From the NCBI GenBank assembly GCA_012103035.1, contig JAAVLL010000001.1, positions 2,206,501 to 2,270,500 on the forward strand: DNA of 64,000 nt. Direction: 5' to 3'. Numbering within the stretch: the first letter of the stretch is position 1; every line of letters starts with the position of its first letter. Source of the DNA: Brucella oryzae (GTDB lineage: Bacteria; Pseudomonadota; Alphaproteobacteria; Rhizobiales; Rhizobiaceae). Positions 1 to 9,357 of this stretch are shown here, in pieces. The notes beneath the pieces were generated by a model that saw only the letters and a list, made by a program, of their open reading frames with translations, was not told the DNA's origin and did no database searches. The translations under genes were made by a program, and so were the position numbers.

Positions 1-1024
1 TGATGGTTTCGCCCGGTTGCAAGTGACGCGGGTTGAGCATACGTGCCACCCATTCCTTGCCCGCGAATTCGACAAAGACCAGCGTTTCATTGCCGAGCGG
101 CTCGGTGATCGAAACGCGCATGTCCTTTTCATGCACGGCGTCACTAGTGGAAATGCCGTGACCTTTCGGGAAGATATCGTCCGGGCGCAGGCCAAACGTC
201 ACCTTGGAACCGTCCTTGGCCTTGCCTTGGAACTGCGCAGGCAGCGGCAGGCGGTCGCCGTTTGCGAAGACCAGATCGCCACCCGTGACCGTCGCCTCGC
301 CCATATTCATCGGCGGGGAGCCGATGAAACCGGCGACGAACTGCGTCGCCGGGCGCTTGAAGACTTCATCCGGGGTTCCGGCCTGTTCGATATGGCCGTC
401 GCGCATGATGACGATGCGGTCGGCAAGCGTCATGGCCTCGACCTGATCATGCGTCACATAAACGACTGTGGACTGCACCTTGGCGTGCAGCTTCTTGATC
501 TCGGTGCGCATCTGCGTGCGCAATTTCGCATCGAGATTCGACAGCGGTTCGTCGAACAGAAACACTTCCGGGTTGCGCACGATGGCGCGGCCCATGGCGA
601 CGCGCTGGCGCTGGCCGCCCGAAAGCTGCGCCGGGCGGCGCTCCATCAGCGCTTCCAGACCGAGGATCGCCGAAGCCTCGTTGACGCGGCGGTCGATTTC
701 CGCCTGCGGCTGTTTGGCGATTTTCAGCGAAAAGCCCATATTCTCGCGCACCGACATATGCGGATAAAGCGCATAGGACTGGAACACCATGGAGATGTTG
801 CGATCACGCGGCGGCAGATCGTTCACAACCTTGCCGCCAATTTCGAGCGCGCCGTCGGAAATGCTTTCAAGACCTGCGATCATGCGCAGCGTCGTGGACT
901 TGCCACAGCCGGACGGACCGACCAGCGCTACAAATTCCTTGTCGGCAATTTCGAGATTGATGCCATGCACCACTTCGACATTGCCGTAGCGCTTGACGAG
1001 ATTTTTAATGGAAAGCTGAGCCAT
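1..1024 (-). CDS. CUT1 sugar ABC transporter ATP-binding protein (MalK/UgpC family), 3' end beyond window
   Basis: This is the nucleotide-binding subunit that powers a binding-protein-dependent carbohydrate importer at the inner face of the cytoplasmic membrane. Translating the minus strand from the ATG at 1024 gives 341 uninterrupted codons before the window ends. Walker A (GPSGCGKST, residues 36-44), the signature LSGGQRQRV and Walker B ([15 protein letters not shown]) are all visible, in the MalK/UgpC style. The last readable residues (PGETI) lie in the C-terminal OB-fold regulatory region, so little is missing. The gene starts 8 bp after the stop of the permease at 1032-1910 and is the last visible member of the operon SBP-permease-permease-ATPase. 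The exact substrate cannot be read from an ATPase. Confidence 0.9.
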   Translation of the reverse strand, partial: MAQLSIKNLVKRYGNVEVVHGINLEIADKEFVALVGPSGCGKSTTLRMIAGLESISDGALEIGGKVVNDLPPRDRNISMVFQSYALYPHMSVRENMGFSLKIAKQPQAEIDRRVNEASAILGLEALMERRPAQLSGGQRQRVAMGRAIVRNPEVFLFDEPLSNLDAKLRTQMRTEIKKLHAKVQSTVVYVTHDQVEAMTLADRIVIMRDGHIEQAGTPDEVFKRPATQFVAGFIGSPPMNMGEATVTGGDLVFANGDRLPLPAQFQGKAKDGSKVTFGLRPDDIFPKGHGISTSDAVHEKDMRVSITEPLGNETLVFVEFAGKEWVARMLNPRHLQPGETI

Positions 1025-1031
1025 TGTTCTA

Positions 1032-1910
1032 TCAACCTTTAACCGCGCCGAACGTCAGACCAGCAACAAGATGCTTCTGGACGATGAATGTGAGGGTCAG
1101 CGCCGGAATAATCATCACGACCGCCAGCGCACACATGCCGCGCCAGTCGATGGTGAATTCAGCGGTGTAATCGAGAAGACCGACAGGAAGGGTCTTGGAA
1201 TTGACGGAACGGGTGAGCTGGGAAGCCAGCGCATATTCGTTCCATGAGGTGAGAAAGGCGAAGATGCCTGCGGTCGCAATGCCGGGACCGGCCAGCGGAA
1301 ATTCCACCTGCCAGAAAGCCTGCCAGCGCGTGCAACCGTCAATCTGTGCGGCCTCTGCCAGATCCTTCGGCACCTGACGGAAGAAGCCATCGATCAACCA
1401 GATCGTGAACGGCACGTTCAGCGCCACATAGGTGAGGATCAGGCCGAAATGCGTGTCGATGATGCCGATACGGGAAAAGACCATGAAGAGCGGCAGCGAA
1501 AGCGCGATGCCCGGCACCGAGCGCGTCAGCATGAGACCGAGGAAGGTGGTCGACTTGCCCCAGAAGCGGAAGCGCGCAAAGGCATAGCCGCCCGAAACCC
1601 CGACAACCAGCGCGATGATGGTGGACGTGACCGAGATGATGAGCGAGTTGCGGAAATAATCCCAGACCGGAATACCGCCGCCGCCTGCGCCCGAGAACAT
1701 GGCGCGATAGGCATCGAGCGTGATTTCCTGCGGAATCCAGACCGGCGGCTTTGCCATGATTTCGACCGGCGGGCGCAGCGAGGACAGCACGATCCACAGG
1801 CCGGGCAGGCAGATGATCGCCATCGCCAGAAACAGGCCGACGAGATAGGCGACTTTTTGACGCGGCGCAGCGAGGCGATGCTGGCTGTTGGAGAGCGTTG
1901 TTGTTGCCAT
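1032..1910 (-). CDS. CUT1 sugar ABC transporter permease (MalG-like)
   Basis: This is an inner-membrane permease subunit with about six hydrophobic segments and, near residues 190-225, the cytoplasmic EAA loop ([20 protein letters not shown]) that docks on the ATPase. About 292 residues is normal for the MalG family. I chose the ATG at 1910, which lies 2 bp after the stop of the upstream permease. A GTG at 1919 would give three extra residues and overlap that stop. The reading frame is intact, one of the few long genes here without an indel. Paired with the permease at 1913-2804 it forms the heterodimeric membrane channel. Confidence 0.9.
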   Translation of the reverse strand: MATTTLSNSQHRLAAPRQKVAYLVGLFLAMAIICLPGLWIVLSSLRPPVEIMAKPPVWIPQEITLDAYRAMFSGAGGGGIPVWDYFRNSLIISVTSTIIALVVGVSGGYAFARFRFWGKSTTFLGLMLTRSVPGIALSLPLFMVFSRIGIIDTHFGLILTYVALNVPFTIWLIDGFFRQVPKDLAEAAQIDGCTRWQAFWQVEFPLAGPGIATAGIFAFLTSWNEYALASQLTRSVNSKTLPVGLLDYTAEFTIDWRGMCALAVVMIIPALTLTFIVQKHLVAGLTFGAVKG

Positions 1911-1912
1911 GA

Positions 1913-2804
1913 TTACCACTCCGCTCCAATTTGCGCGCGTGCGGCTGCAAGCTTGCGGAAGAACATTACGGTGAATAGGATCGAGAGCAGGATCGCAACA
2001 TAGGCCATGGCATTGGCGAGGCCCATCTGCGCATCCGAATAGGCGGTGCGTCCAACCAGCGTCCAGATCAGCTCGGTGCGGCGTGCCGGTCCGCCATCGG
2101 TCATGATCTTCACGATGTCATAGGCGCGCGCCACGTCGAGCGAACGAATGGTCATTGCGATGAAGGCAAAGGGCATTAGATAGGGCCAGATGACATAGCG
2201 GAAGGTCTGCCATGGCGTGCAGCCGTCGACACGAGCCGCTTCCACCGGATCCTGCGGCATGGACAGAAGACCGCCCAGAATGAGGATTGCGAATACCGAG
2301 GTCGACATCCAGACTTCTGCCAGCAAAATCGCAAACAGCGCCAGATTGCCGTCAATCAGCCATGGAATGGCGGTATCGGTGATACCCAACGACTGCAGCG
2401 CATTGTTCACAAGACCGATATTGTCGTTGAACATGAATTTGAACTGGAAGCCGACCAGAACCGGCGAAAACATCATCGGGAACATCATCAGCGTGCGCAA
2501 AACGCGCTGGCCGTGGGTCGCCTTGTTGATGAGCAGCGCCAGACCAAGGCCGAGCAGCATTTCCAGATTGAGCGCGATGGTGAGGAAGATCACCGTGCGA
2601 ATGAATGCAGCCCAGAACACCCAGTCGCTCATGATGCGCTGATAATTGCGCAGGCCGATGAATTTGAACAGGCTGTCAGGGCGCGTCAGCCGAAACGGCG
2701 TGAAGCTTGAATAAAGCGAAAGCGCGAGGAAACAGAACCACCGCTGCAAGGATAATGATAGCCGGAAGCAGAAGCATAACCGGTGGAGAAATTCGTCTAA
2801 ACAT
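1913..2804 (-). CDS. CUT1 sugar ABC transporter permease (MalF-like), frameshifted in first membrane segment
   Basis: This is the second membrane subunit of the importer. The N-terminus (MFRRISPPVMLLLPAIIIL) starts at ATG 2804, and the rest, with the EAA loop EAARVDGCTPWQTFRYV, is read in another frame to the stop at 1913. Between them, near 2730-2740, a net two-base loss (apparently CTCT to CT) separates the frames. Restoring it gives a normal first transmembrane helix running into LYSSFTPFRLTRPD. The interruption therefore looks like a consensus error rather than decay. The gene is followed 2 bp later by the MalG-like permease and preceded about 105 bp upstream by the binding protein gene. 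Confidence 0.82.
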
Positions 2805-2909
2805 TGTTCTTCCGAAGCGGTGGAACTGGCAGCAAGGCACACGCGCATCTTGCGCTTGGATGGCCCGCCAGATGGTTCTCAAGGCGGGCCGTATGTTCAC
2901 GAAGCGAAA

Positions 2910-4225
2910 TCAGAGCTCGCCGGCATCCTCAAGGATCTGCGTTGCCTTTTGGCTGCATCGTCAAGTGCCTGCTGCGAAGTCTTGTCGCCAAAATTGCTGC
3001 CTGAAGTTCAGGATAGACCGCGTTGGAAATCTCGATCCATGAGGGGGTCTGCGGAACCGGGAAAGCGGTCTTTGCCGTTTCCTGGAACACCGAAAGCACT
3101 TCCTTCTTGTACGGATCGGACGCAGCCTGCTCGATGACGTAATCCCAGACAGCGGTACGGGTTGGCAGTGTGCCCGCAGCCGATTCCTGCTTCTGCGAAT
3201 CCTCGTTGGTCAGGAACCAGACGAGCGAAGCAGCAGCTTCCTTGTTGTCGCAGGATTCAGTGACCGAGAAGCCGTGATGCCCCGACCAGCCGGTGCGCTT
3301 GCCGGAAGATCCTGTCGGAGGCGGAACAATACCGACATTGCCTGCGACCTTCGACGACTTTGGATCGTTGAAATAGGTCGCCCAGCCCGGCCAATCCAGG
3401 TTGATTGCGATGGTGCCCGAAGCAAAGCCTGCGCCCAGCTCATCCCAGAGGTAGTTGGTGGTGCCTGCAGGAACGGCCTTGGCCTTGTAGAGATTGACGA
3501 ACCAATCGAGCGCACGCACACCGGCTTCCGAATGAAAGCGGGCTTGCCTTCGCCATCGAGATATTCACCGCCTTCCGCAACCAGCATTTCATAGAAGCGG
3601 CCATTGATGGCTTCTTCCTTGCCCGCAAACTGCGTGCCGTAGAAATTCGGTGGATCGGCAAAGAACACAGCCTGATCGGAAACCTCTTTCCAGGTCTTTG
3701 GCGGCGCCAGATCGTAGCCGTATTTTTCCTTGAACGCGGTCTTCTTGGCGTCGTCTTCGTAAAGGCTCTTCTGATAGTAGAGCGCCGAGACGTCGAACTG
3801 CGCGCGCGGCAGCATGACCAGCTTGTCATTCAGCGTGGAAGCCTTGATGACCGATGGCACGAAGCCTTCGATTTCGCCCGCAGGAAGCAAACCATTCAAA
3901 TCGGCATAAAGATCAGGATATTGCGGCGCAAAGACGAATGGTTGGAGCCGACGCACCAGTTGATCGAACCGGAAGCGATGTCCGACTTGATTTCCTTGTC
4001 CAGTTCGAAATGGTTCTTCTTGGAAAGAATATTGACCTTGGCGCCAGTCGCTTTTTCCCATTCGGCAATGCGCGAATAAAGCGCTTCATATTGCTGACCG
4101 CCGATCAGCTTGGCGTTTACCGTCACGCCTTCAAATTTACCCGGCAGATCGGCGGCACCAGCGGACCCCATTGTCAATGCCAATAGAGCCGTTCCCGCCA
4201 GGCAGGACGCTTTGAAACTCATCAT
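2910..4225 (-). CDS. CUT1 sugar ABC transporter substrate-binding protein, four frameshifts
   Basis: This is the periplasmic solute-binding protein that delivers a sugar to the importer. Translation from ATG 4225 (or the adjacent ATG at 4222), behind a strong GGAGGAG ribosome site, gives a Sec signal peptide (MMSFKASCLAGTALLALTMG, then SAGA/ADLPG). Homologous sequence then continues in three other frames. Shifts lie near 3930, 3536 (one C lost), 2993 (GGG read as GG) and 2952 (AAAAA read as AAAA). The restored C-terminus ends ...TQILEDAGEL with a stop at 2910-2912. The restored length of about 440 residues fits the MalE/UgpB group. It heads the operon and diverges from the IclR regulator. Confidence 0.82.
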
Positions 4226-4284
4226 GCTTCTCCTCCTCACGACGGACTTTTCCCCGGTCCGCCCCAATTGTGAATTTGGTATTT

Positions 4285-4298
4285 ATATGCAAACATAT
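4285..4298. promoter_or_regulatory. Inverted repeat in the importer/IclR intergenic region
   Basis: The sequence ATATG-CAAA-CATAT is a 5-bp inverted repeat about 60 bp upstream of the binding-protein start. It may be an operator for the divergently encoded IclR protein or part of an AT-rich promoter. Function is inferred from position only. Confidence 0.35.
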
Positions 4299-4361
4299 TA
4301 TTCAAAACCGGTCAAGGCGAGTTTCCGCACATTTGCGACTTTCGCTTTCAGTATTGTTCGT

Positions 4362-4382
4362 ATATGAAGAATCATATTCATA
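4362..4382. promoter_or_regulatory. Overlapping inverted repeats at the IclR gene start (candidate autoregulatory operator)
   Basis: ATATGA-AGAA-TCATAT (4362-4377) overlaps a second dyad TATGAA-N8-TTCATA (4363-4382). Both lie 12-32 bp upstream of the TTG start I prefer for the IclR gene. IclR-family proteins bind short palindromes close to their own promoters, so autoregulation and importer control from here are plausible. The arms resemble the TATGTGAA/TTCACATA dyad at 8476-8498. Confidence 0.4.
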
Positions 4383-4393
4383 AGGGAGCCAAC

Positions 4394-5171
4394 TTGGAAA
4401 CAGACGATCGCTACCGCGCGCCCGCGCTGGACAAGGACTTGATATCCTCGAATTGCTGGCAGGCGTCGATGGCGGCCTGACGCAGGCGGAAATTGCCAAA
4501 CACCTCGATCGCAGCCCCAACGAGTTTTACCGGATGCTGGACCGTCTGGTGAAGCGCGGTTACGTGACCAAGCTCGAAGGCGACCGCTATTCACTGACGC
4601 TCAAGCTGTTCGGCCTTGCACACCTTCATGCACCGGTGCGCAGGCTTGCATCCTTTGCCACGCCTTTCATGCGCGAACTTGCCGACCGCTCGAAACAGGC
4701 CAACCAGCTTGCCGTGTTTGACCGGGGATCTGTTGTTGTCATTGCACAGCAGGAAGCTCCGGATTATTGGGGCATCTCAATTCGCGTCGGTTCGCATATC
4801 AGCCTGTTCGACACCGGTTCCGGCCATGTGCTTCTTGCCTTCCGGTCACCGGAAGAACGCAGGATGATGATTGCCGAATATGCGAAAGACGGGGAAAGTC
4901 TCAAGCTCGATGAGAGTTTCTACGAGCGCCTCGACCAGATTCGCGAACGCGGATATGAAATGATGCCCAGCGCCCAGGTGGCGGGCGTCTACAACCTCTC
5001 GGCACCGATTCTCGGTCCGGACGGCACATGCATTGCCTCACTGACCTGTCCCTATGTAACACTCGTCAATTCGGCTTCAGCGCCCGACATTACGCAGACC
5101 ATCAGCCTGCTGCAAAAACTGTCAAAGACCTCTCAAAGCTGGTGGGGTCCGATATCGGAACGACTGATTAA
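4394..5171 (+). CDS. IclR-family transcriptional regulator, two frameshifts
   Basis: This is a DNA-binding regulator, probably of the divergent sugar importer and of the downstream amidohydrolase. It has an N-terminal winged helix-turn-helix (about residues 15-75, including GGLTQAEIAKHLDRSPNEFY) followed by the IclR effector domain. I prefer the TTG at 4394 because GGGAG lies just upstream. An in-frame ATG at 4364 is possible but overlaps the dyad. One G is missing near 4441 (LDILELLAGV restored) and one A near 5113. Restoring the second gives an end of ...LVGSDIGTTD with stop 5169-5171. Without it the frame runs on into the amidohydrolase and mimics a fusion. Confidence 0.85.
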
Positions 5172-5238
5172 AGATCATCGAAATTCTTATTTGAAAACTC
5201 TCTTCTTTTTGAAAAAATGGTGTCGGAGGAGAGTTTTC

Positions 5239-6085
5239 ATGATTATCGATACCCATCTGCATCTGATCGACAAAAGCGCGCTGAACTACCCATGGCTGGG
5301 AGATGTACCGGCGCTTGACCGCGACTTTCTGTTTGAGACCTATCGGAAGCAGGCTGAGCGCTGCGGCATCAAGGCGGCGCTGCATATGGAAGTGGATGTG
5401 GCAGCCGATGCCATTCAGGCTGAAACGGACCATATTCAGGAGATTTCCAGAAGATCGGGCGGCTTCATCAAGGGCGCAATCGCCTCCTGCCGCCCGGAGG
5501 AGCCGGAGTTTGCCGAGTATCTTGAACAGAGCCGCAGCAATCCTTTCGTCAAGGGCTTTCGCCGTGTGCTGCATGTCGTGCCTGACGACGTTTCTGAGGG
5601 TGCCCTTTTCGCGAGAATATCAAGCGGCTGGAAGGCACCGGCCTGACCTTCGATCTCTGCGCACTGCCGCACCAGATCGACAAGGTGACGGCGCTTGCCG
5701 ATCTCGCACCGGACGTGCAATTCGTGCTCGACCACTGCGGCGTGCCGGATATCAAATCAGGTGCGCTGGAAAGCTGGCAAAAGGGGATCAGCGAGATTGC
5801 GCAGCGCGAGAATGTGGTCGCCAAAATCTCCGGGGTTGTCGCCTATGCCGACCCGGCAAGCTGGACCGTCGACACCGTGCGCCCCTATGTTGAGCATGTC
5901 ATTGATGCATTTGGCTGGGAGCGGATCGTGTGGGGAAGCGACTGGCCGGTCTGCACACTAGCCAGCAATGTCGATGCCGGGCTTTCAACATGGGTGGCGA
6001 CAACCCATGCACTCCTTGAAGGATGCAGTGAAGACGAAAAGCGCTGCTTCTCTCCGAGAATGCAACGCGTCTCTGGAAACTTTAA
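5239..6085 (+). CDS. Amidohydrolase family 2 protein (COG3618, lactonase-like), two frameshifts
   Basis: This is a predicted TIM-barrel metal-dependent hydrolase. It starts with the diagnostic DTHLHL metal motif at residues 4-9, and later has VLDHCGVPD and IVWGSDWPVC, typical of COG3618 proteins such as sugar lactonases, galactarolactone isomerase and PDC hydrolase. ATG 5239 follows a good GGAGGAG site. One C is missing near 5612 (ALFRENIKRLEGTG restored) and one C near 6043, after which the protein ends ...SENATRLWKL at 6085. Its position behind an IclR gene and opposite a sugar importer suggests hydrolysis of a sugar lactone in the same catabolic route. The exact substrate is unknown. Confidence 0.75.
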
Positions 6086-6098
6086 GCCAGCAACGCCT

Positions 6099-6155
6099 CC
6101 CTCATCCTGAGGAGACGCCTGAGCTTGCGAAGGAGGCGTCTCGAAGGGTTGAGGG
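6099..6155. repeat. Palindromic intergenic repeat (CCTCATCCTGAGG family), copy 1
   Basis: The element begins CCCTCATCCTGAGG and ends TCGAAGGGTTGAGGG. It contains a perfect 9-bp stem GAGACGCCT (6112-6120) / AGGCGTCTC (6133-6141). A related, longer copy lies at 8552-8666. It sits between two convergent genes and could act as a bidirectional terminator. Confidence 0.6.
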
Positions 6156-6177
6156 CAGCGTATCGATTTGCCAGCTG

Positions 6178-7296
6178 TCAGAAGCTTTCGCGGAAAAGCC
6201 GGTTGAGGTCGGCGATGACATCTTCCGCCTTGTCATTGTCCAGCAAGCCCTTGTTGATGCGCTCGGAGGCCGCTTCCTGAAACGGCATATAGCCATCGTG
6301 ACGCGGACGCACCCATGCGCCCTCCAGCGTCGCACGCGTGTCGCGGTAGAAGCCTGAGGTTGCCGCATTCACAGTGTCATCTTCCCAGGCTGTCGCATGT
6401 CCCGGCTGACCGTTGGAAGCCGCGTAAAGCCCTTTCTGCACGTCACCGCTTGCCACCCAATAGGCAAAATCGATAGCGGCTTCAGGATGTTTGCTGAAGG
6501 CTGAAACTGCAATGCCGGTACCGCCCAGAGCAGAGCCTGCAACACCCGCCGCGCCCGCTGGAATATCGGCAAAGCGGATCAGGCGATCACGGAAACCCGG
6601 CATGGCATAGTTCACATAGCCATAGATGAGCGGCGAGCAGGCGATTTCGGATCGGGCCATTTCCTCGAATACGGCAATCGGGTCCATGCCGAAACATTCC
6701 GGCTTCACCAGCGCAGCGATTTCCCGCAATTGCTCGAAAGCTTGTGAGCCGTCCGCAACGGAGACCAGCTCGCCTTCCACAGAGCACGGCGTACCGTTAT
6801 TGGCGGCGAATGTATAAAAGCACATCAGCGAATGCGGCGAGCGCAGTGGCAGCAGAACTTTCCCGGCGCGGGCAAGACGCAGCACCTCGCCCCATGAGAT
6901 AGCTGGCTTGTCCATGAGATCGGGACGCCACGCCTGAACCTGTGTTGCCGCATCCAGCGGAAACGCCCATTGCCGCCCCTGCCAGTTATAGCTCGGGAAA
7001 GACCGGCCTACAGAACCATCGGCAAGCGCCTTCAACTCGGTTTCTCGACCCGGCACATCAAGCGGCAGCAGACAGCTTTCCTTGGTAATCTGGCCCACAT
7101 GCGGATGGTCGATCACGATCATATCGAAGTTGCGCGCCAGTTCCTCGACCGGAAAGGTCTCGAAATCCTGTAGCGACCGCTTTTCCCACTCGATTTCAAC
7201 GCCCTTGTCTGCGAGCCAGTGTTCGGCACCCGCAACCATCGGATCGTAGCCGCGCGGGTGGCTCCAGGTCATGCCTTTCAGCTTGATCGTGCTCAT
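6178..7296 (-). CDS. Solute-binding-like protein without signal peptide, coupled to CoA-transferase
   Basis: This 372-residue intact ORF resembles bacterial extracellular solute-binding proteins of the CUT1/putrescine-like fold (periplasmic-type motifs such as GGTGIAVSAFSKHPEAAIDFAYWVASGDVQ). It begins [19 protein letters not shown], with no hydrophobic signal segment and no lipobox. It should therefore remain in the cytoplasm unless the start is misjudged. The start ATG at 7296 overlaps the stop of the CaiB/BaiF gene (ATGA), implying translational coupling, and GAGGAG precedes it. No permease or ATPase gene is adjacent in this operon. Alternatives are an intracellular ligand sensor, an enzyme built on the fold, or a binding protein exported by another route. 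I do not assign a ligand. Confidence 0.7.
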   Translation of the reverse strand: MSTIKLKGMTWSHPRGYDPMVAGAEHWLADKGVEIEWEKRSLQDFETFPVEELARNFDMIVIDHPHVGQITKESCLLPLDVPGRETELKALADGSVGRSFPSYNWQGRQWAFPLDAATQVQAWRPDLMDKPAISWGEVLRLARAGKVLLPLRSPHSLMCFYTFAANNGTPCSVEGELVSVADGSQAFEQLREIAALVKPECFGMDPIAVFEEMARSEIACSPLIYGYVNYAMPGFRDRLIRFADIPAGAAGVAGSALGGTGIAVSAFSKHPEAAIDFAYWVASGDVQKGLYAASNGQPGHATAWEDDTVNAATSGFYRDTRATLEGAWVRPRHDGYMPFQEAASERINKGLLDNDKAEDVIADLNRLFRESF

Positions 7297-8448
7297 AGAC
7301 CGAACTCCTCGCGAATCTGCTGGCTATTCTCGCCAATGCGCGGCGCGGCGCGTGCCACCTTCGGGCGCTGTCCATTGATGCGCAGTGGGGAACGCGTTGT
7401 GGTGATGGAAACATCATCTTCACGCGTTACCGTCTGGAGCATGTCGAGAACGCCAAAACCTTCGCTTGCGAGAAGCTCTTCCCAGTTGAGAACGCGGGCG
7501 CACCAGATATCAGCCGGTTCCAGAATGGCGAGCCACTCATCGACGGTCTTCTCGGCAATGCGGTCGGCAATCAGGCGCTTGATCTCATCGCGCTTGTTGA
7601 AGGCGATCTTTGGATCGTCCGCAAAGGGTGCCAGCGTGTCGGTTTCAAGCAGCGCCGCCAGTTTTGGAATGGGCATCATCGCGATTGCGAGATAACCGTC
7701 GGCTGCCGGATAGACACCATAGGGTGCTGCAAGATAGGCATGGGCGCTGCGAAATTCGGAACGCTTTGGCAGGCGGCGACCATCGTTCAGATGGGTCGTC
7801 AGCACTTCAAACTGGAAATCGACCAGCGCTTCGAGAAGGCTGGTTTCGACATGCGAGCCCTTGTTGGTGATGCCGCGGCGAACCAACGCGGCGAAATACC
7901 TTGTGCCGCGGCGGCACCTGCCAGCATATCGGCAACAGCAAGACCGAATGGCACCGGTCCTTGGCCTTCATCACCATTGAGCCACATGAGGCCCGAGCGC
8001 GCCTGCGCCAGCAAATCCTGCCCGGGCCGCCCGACCCATGGCCCTTCTTCGCCATAGCCGCTGATTGATGCATAGACGAGACGCGGATTGATTTCTTTGG
8101 CTGCCTCGTAATCGAGACCAAGACGCTTGATGACACCGGGGCGGAAGTTCTGGATCAGCACATCGGCCTGTGTGAGAAGCTTCTTCAACGCCGCCAGATC
8201 GTCAGGGTTTTGAGGTCAATGGCAAGGCTGTCCTTGCCGCGATTAATGGCATGAAAAATCGTGGAATCGCCGCCGATTTCCGTGTCGCTCAGATAAAGCC
8301 TGCGCGAGAGATCGCCGCCATCGGGCCGTTCAATCTTTATCACACGTGCACCGAGGTCCATCAGGCGCAACGAGCAATAAGGCCCCGACAGAAACTGGCT
8401 CATATCGACAACAACAAGCCCGCTCAGCGGCAGTTCGCTTTCCGGCAT
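7293..8448 (-). CDS. CaiB/BaiF-family CoA-transferase, two frameshifts
   Basis: This is a class III CoA-transferase, expected to move CoA between two carboxylic acids in the cytoplasm. The N-terminus ([20 protein letters not shown]...[15 protein letters not shown]) and the [12 protein letters not shown] segment are hallmark family sequence. One A is missing near 8212 ([15 protein letters not shown] restored) and one T near 7903 ([11 protein letters not shown] restored). The restored length of about 385 residues matches the family. ATG 8448 follows GAGGAGGG. It is the first gene of a two-gene operon with the signal-less binding-like protein and lies just downstream of a perfect inverted repeat at 8476-8498. 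The substrate acid is unknown. Confidence 0.83.
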
Positions 8449-8475
8449 AGGGAAATTCCCTCCTCATGAATTTCT

Positions 8476-8498
8476 TATGTGAATATAATCTTCACATA
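8476..8498. promoter_or_regulatory. Perfect 8-bp inverted repeat upstream of the CoA-transferase operon (candidate operator)
   Basis: TATGTGAA (8476-8483) and TTCACATA (8491-8498) are exact inverted copies separated by 7 bp, 28 bp upstream of the CoA-transferase ATG. A dimeric repressor or activator of the GntR or IclR type would bind such a site. No regulator gene lies in the two-gene operon itself. The nearest candidate is the IclR at 4394-5171, whose own promoter has related TATGAA/TTCATA arms. Confidence 0.5.
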
Positions 8499-8551
8499 TG
8501 GATTTACGGAAGGCAAGGCTGAAATTGGGACCAGAACAGGTTTCGAACGCT

Positions 8552-8666
8552 CCCCTCATCCTGAGCCGGTGCGAAGCACCATGTCGAAGGACGAGGGACG
8601 CTGGTGCATTTCCTCAGCCCTTCGATCCTTCGAGACGCCGTTTTCAACGGCTCCTCAGGATGAGGG
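8552..8666. repeat. Palindromic intergenic repeat (CCTCATCCTGAGG family), copy 2, composite
   Basis: Two half elements are juxtaposed. The first is 8552-8596 (CCCTCATCCTGAGCC... to ...TCGAAGGACGAGGG). The second is 8612-8666 (CCTCAGCCCTTCGATCC... to ...CTCCTCAGGATGAGGG), with an internal GCCGTTTTCAACGGC stem. They share the CCTCATCCTGAG and TCGAAGG arms with the copy at 6099-6155. The whole 8449-8752 stretch carries no gene, only the operator, this repeat and the terminator. Confidence 0.6.
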
Positions 8667-8699
8667 AAGGAGAAGCCGGCGCTCCAGGCTCTGCAATGC

Positions 8700-8726
8700 A
8701 AAACGCCGCCCGGTGGGCGGCGTTTT
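8700..8726 (-). terminator. Rho-independent terminator after soxG (bidirectional)
   Basis: AAAACGCCGCCC (8700-8711), loop GGT, GGGCGGCGTTTT (8715-8726) is a perfect 12-bp stem with flanking A and T tracts on both strands. It lies 26 bp beyond the soxG stop, so it should end the sarcosine oxidase transcript. Confidence 0.85.
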
Positions 8727-8752
8727 CAGGCAATAAGGGATCAATCAGAGTG

Positions 8753-9294
8753 TCAATTCGACTTCATTGCTGGCCAGCTCAGCAAGGTCCAGACGTGATC
8801 CGCGAATGAGTTCCACACTTCGATACGATAATGATCGGCATCCCACTTCAACAAAATGATCTGGGCATGGTCGAAGACCGTGCGGGCAGCACCAGCCTTC
8901 ATCTGCGAAAGGTCAAGCGGCGAAGCGGCATTCAGCAGCCATTCGGCCTGTGGGCCGGAAATGTCGATACCTGTTTCGCGATGGCTGACCTCAGTAAGGC
9001 TATGCGGTTCGGTCTCATAAAGCTTGGCAAAAGCCTGCGTGATGGCCGCGCCCTGGCTTCCTCGGCCCAGATATACCATTCATCCGGTCCGATGCAGGCT
9101 ACCGCAATATCGCCGCTGCGCGTGAGATCACCGATCTTGGCCGGGAACTTTGCACCCAGCGCCTTTTCAGCCAAGGCGAGTTTTGCGGGAGCAATGCGCA
9201 GGATGAAGCGGGCAGCATCATCGGCTGCATGGATTTCCAGACGACCGGGAATGACGACCTTGCGGTTCGAATAAGGTTTTGTCTCAACAAGCAT
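8753..9294 (-). CDS. soxG: Sarcosine oxidase gamma subunit, one frameshift
   Basis: This is the small gamma subunit of heterotetrameric sarcosine oxidase, which converts sarcosine to glycine while passing the methyl group to tetrahydrofolate. The sequence has the SoxG features GRLEIHAADDAARFILRIAP and WLLNAASPLDL. One G is missing near 9058 (EEGQGAAITQAF restored), giving about 181 residues. It is the last gene of soxB-soxD-soxA-soxG and is followed by a strong terminator. The 150-bp gap before it holds a hairpin repeat (9358-9400). Confidence 0.85.
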
Positions 9295-9357
9295 GGTTCA
9301 ATCCTTATCACTACAGTTGCAAATTCGTCAGGCCGTGGCGAAAAGTGATTTTCGAGT

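Noticed and set aside
17..1042. Long open frame on the plus strand over the ABC ATPase
   Set aside because: It is antisense to a clear MalK/UgpC-type ATPase with all motifs, and its translation has no recognisable family features.
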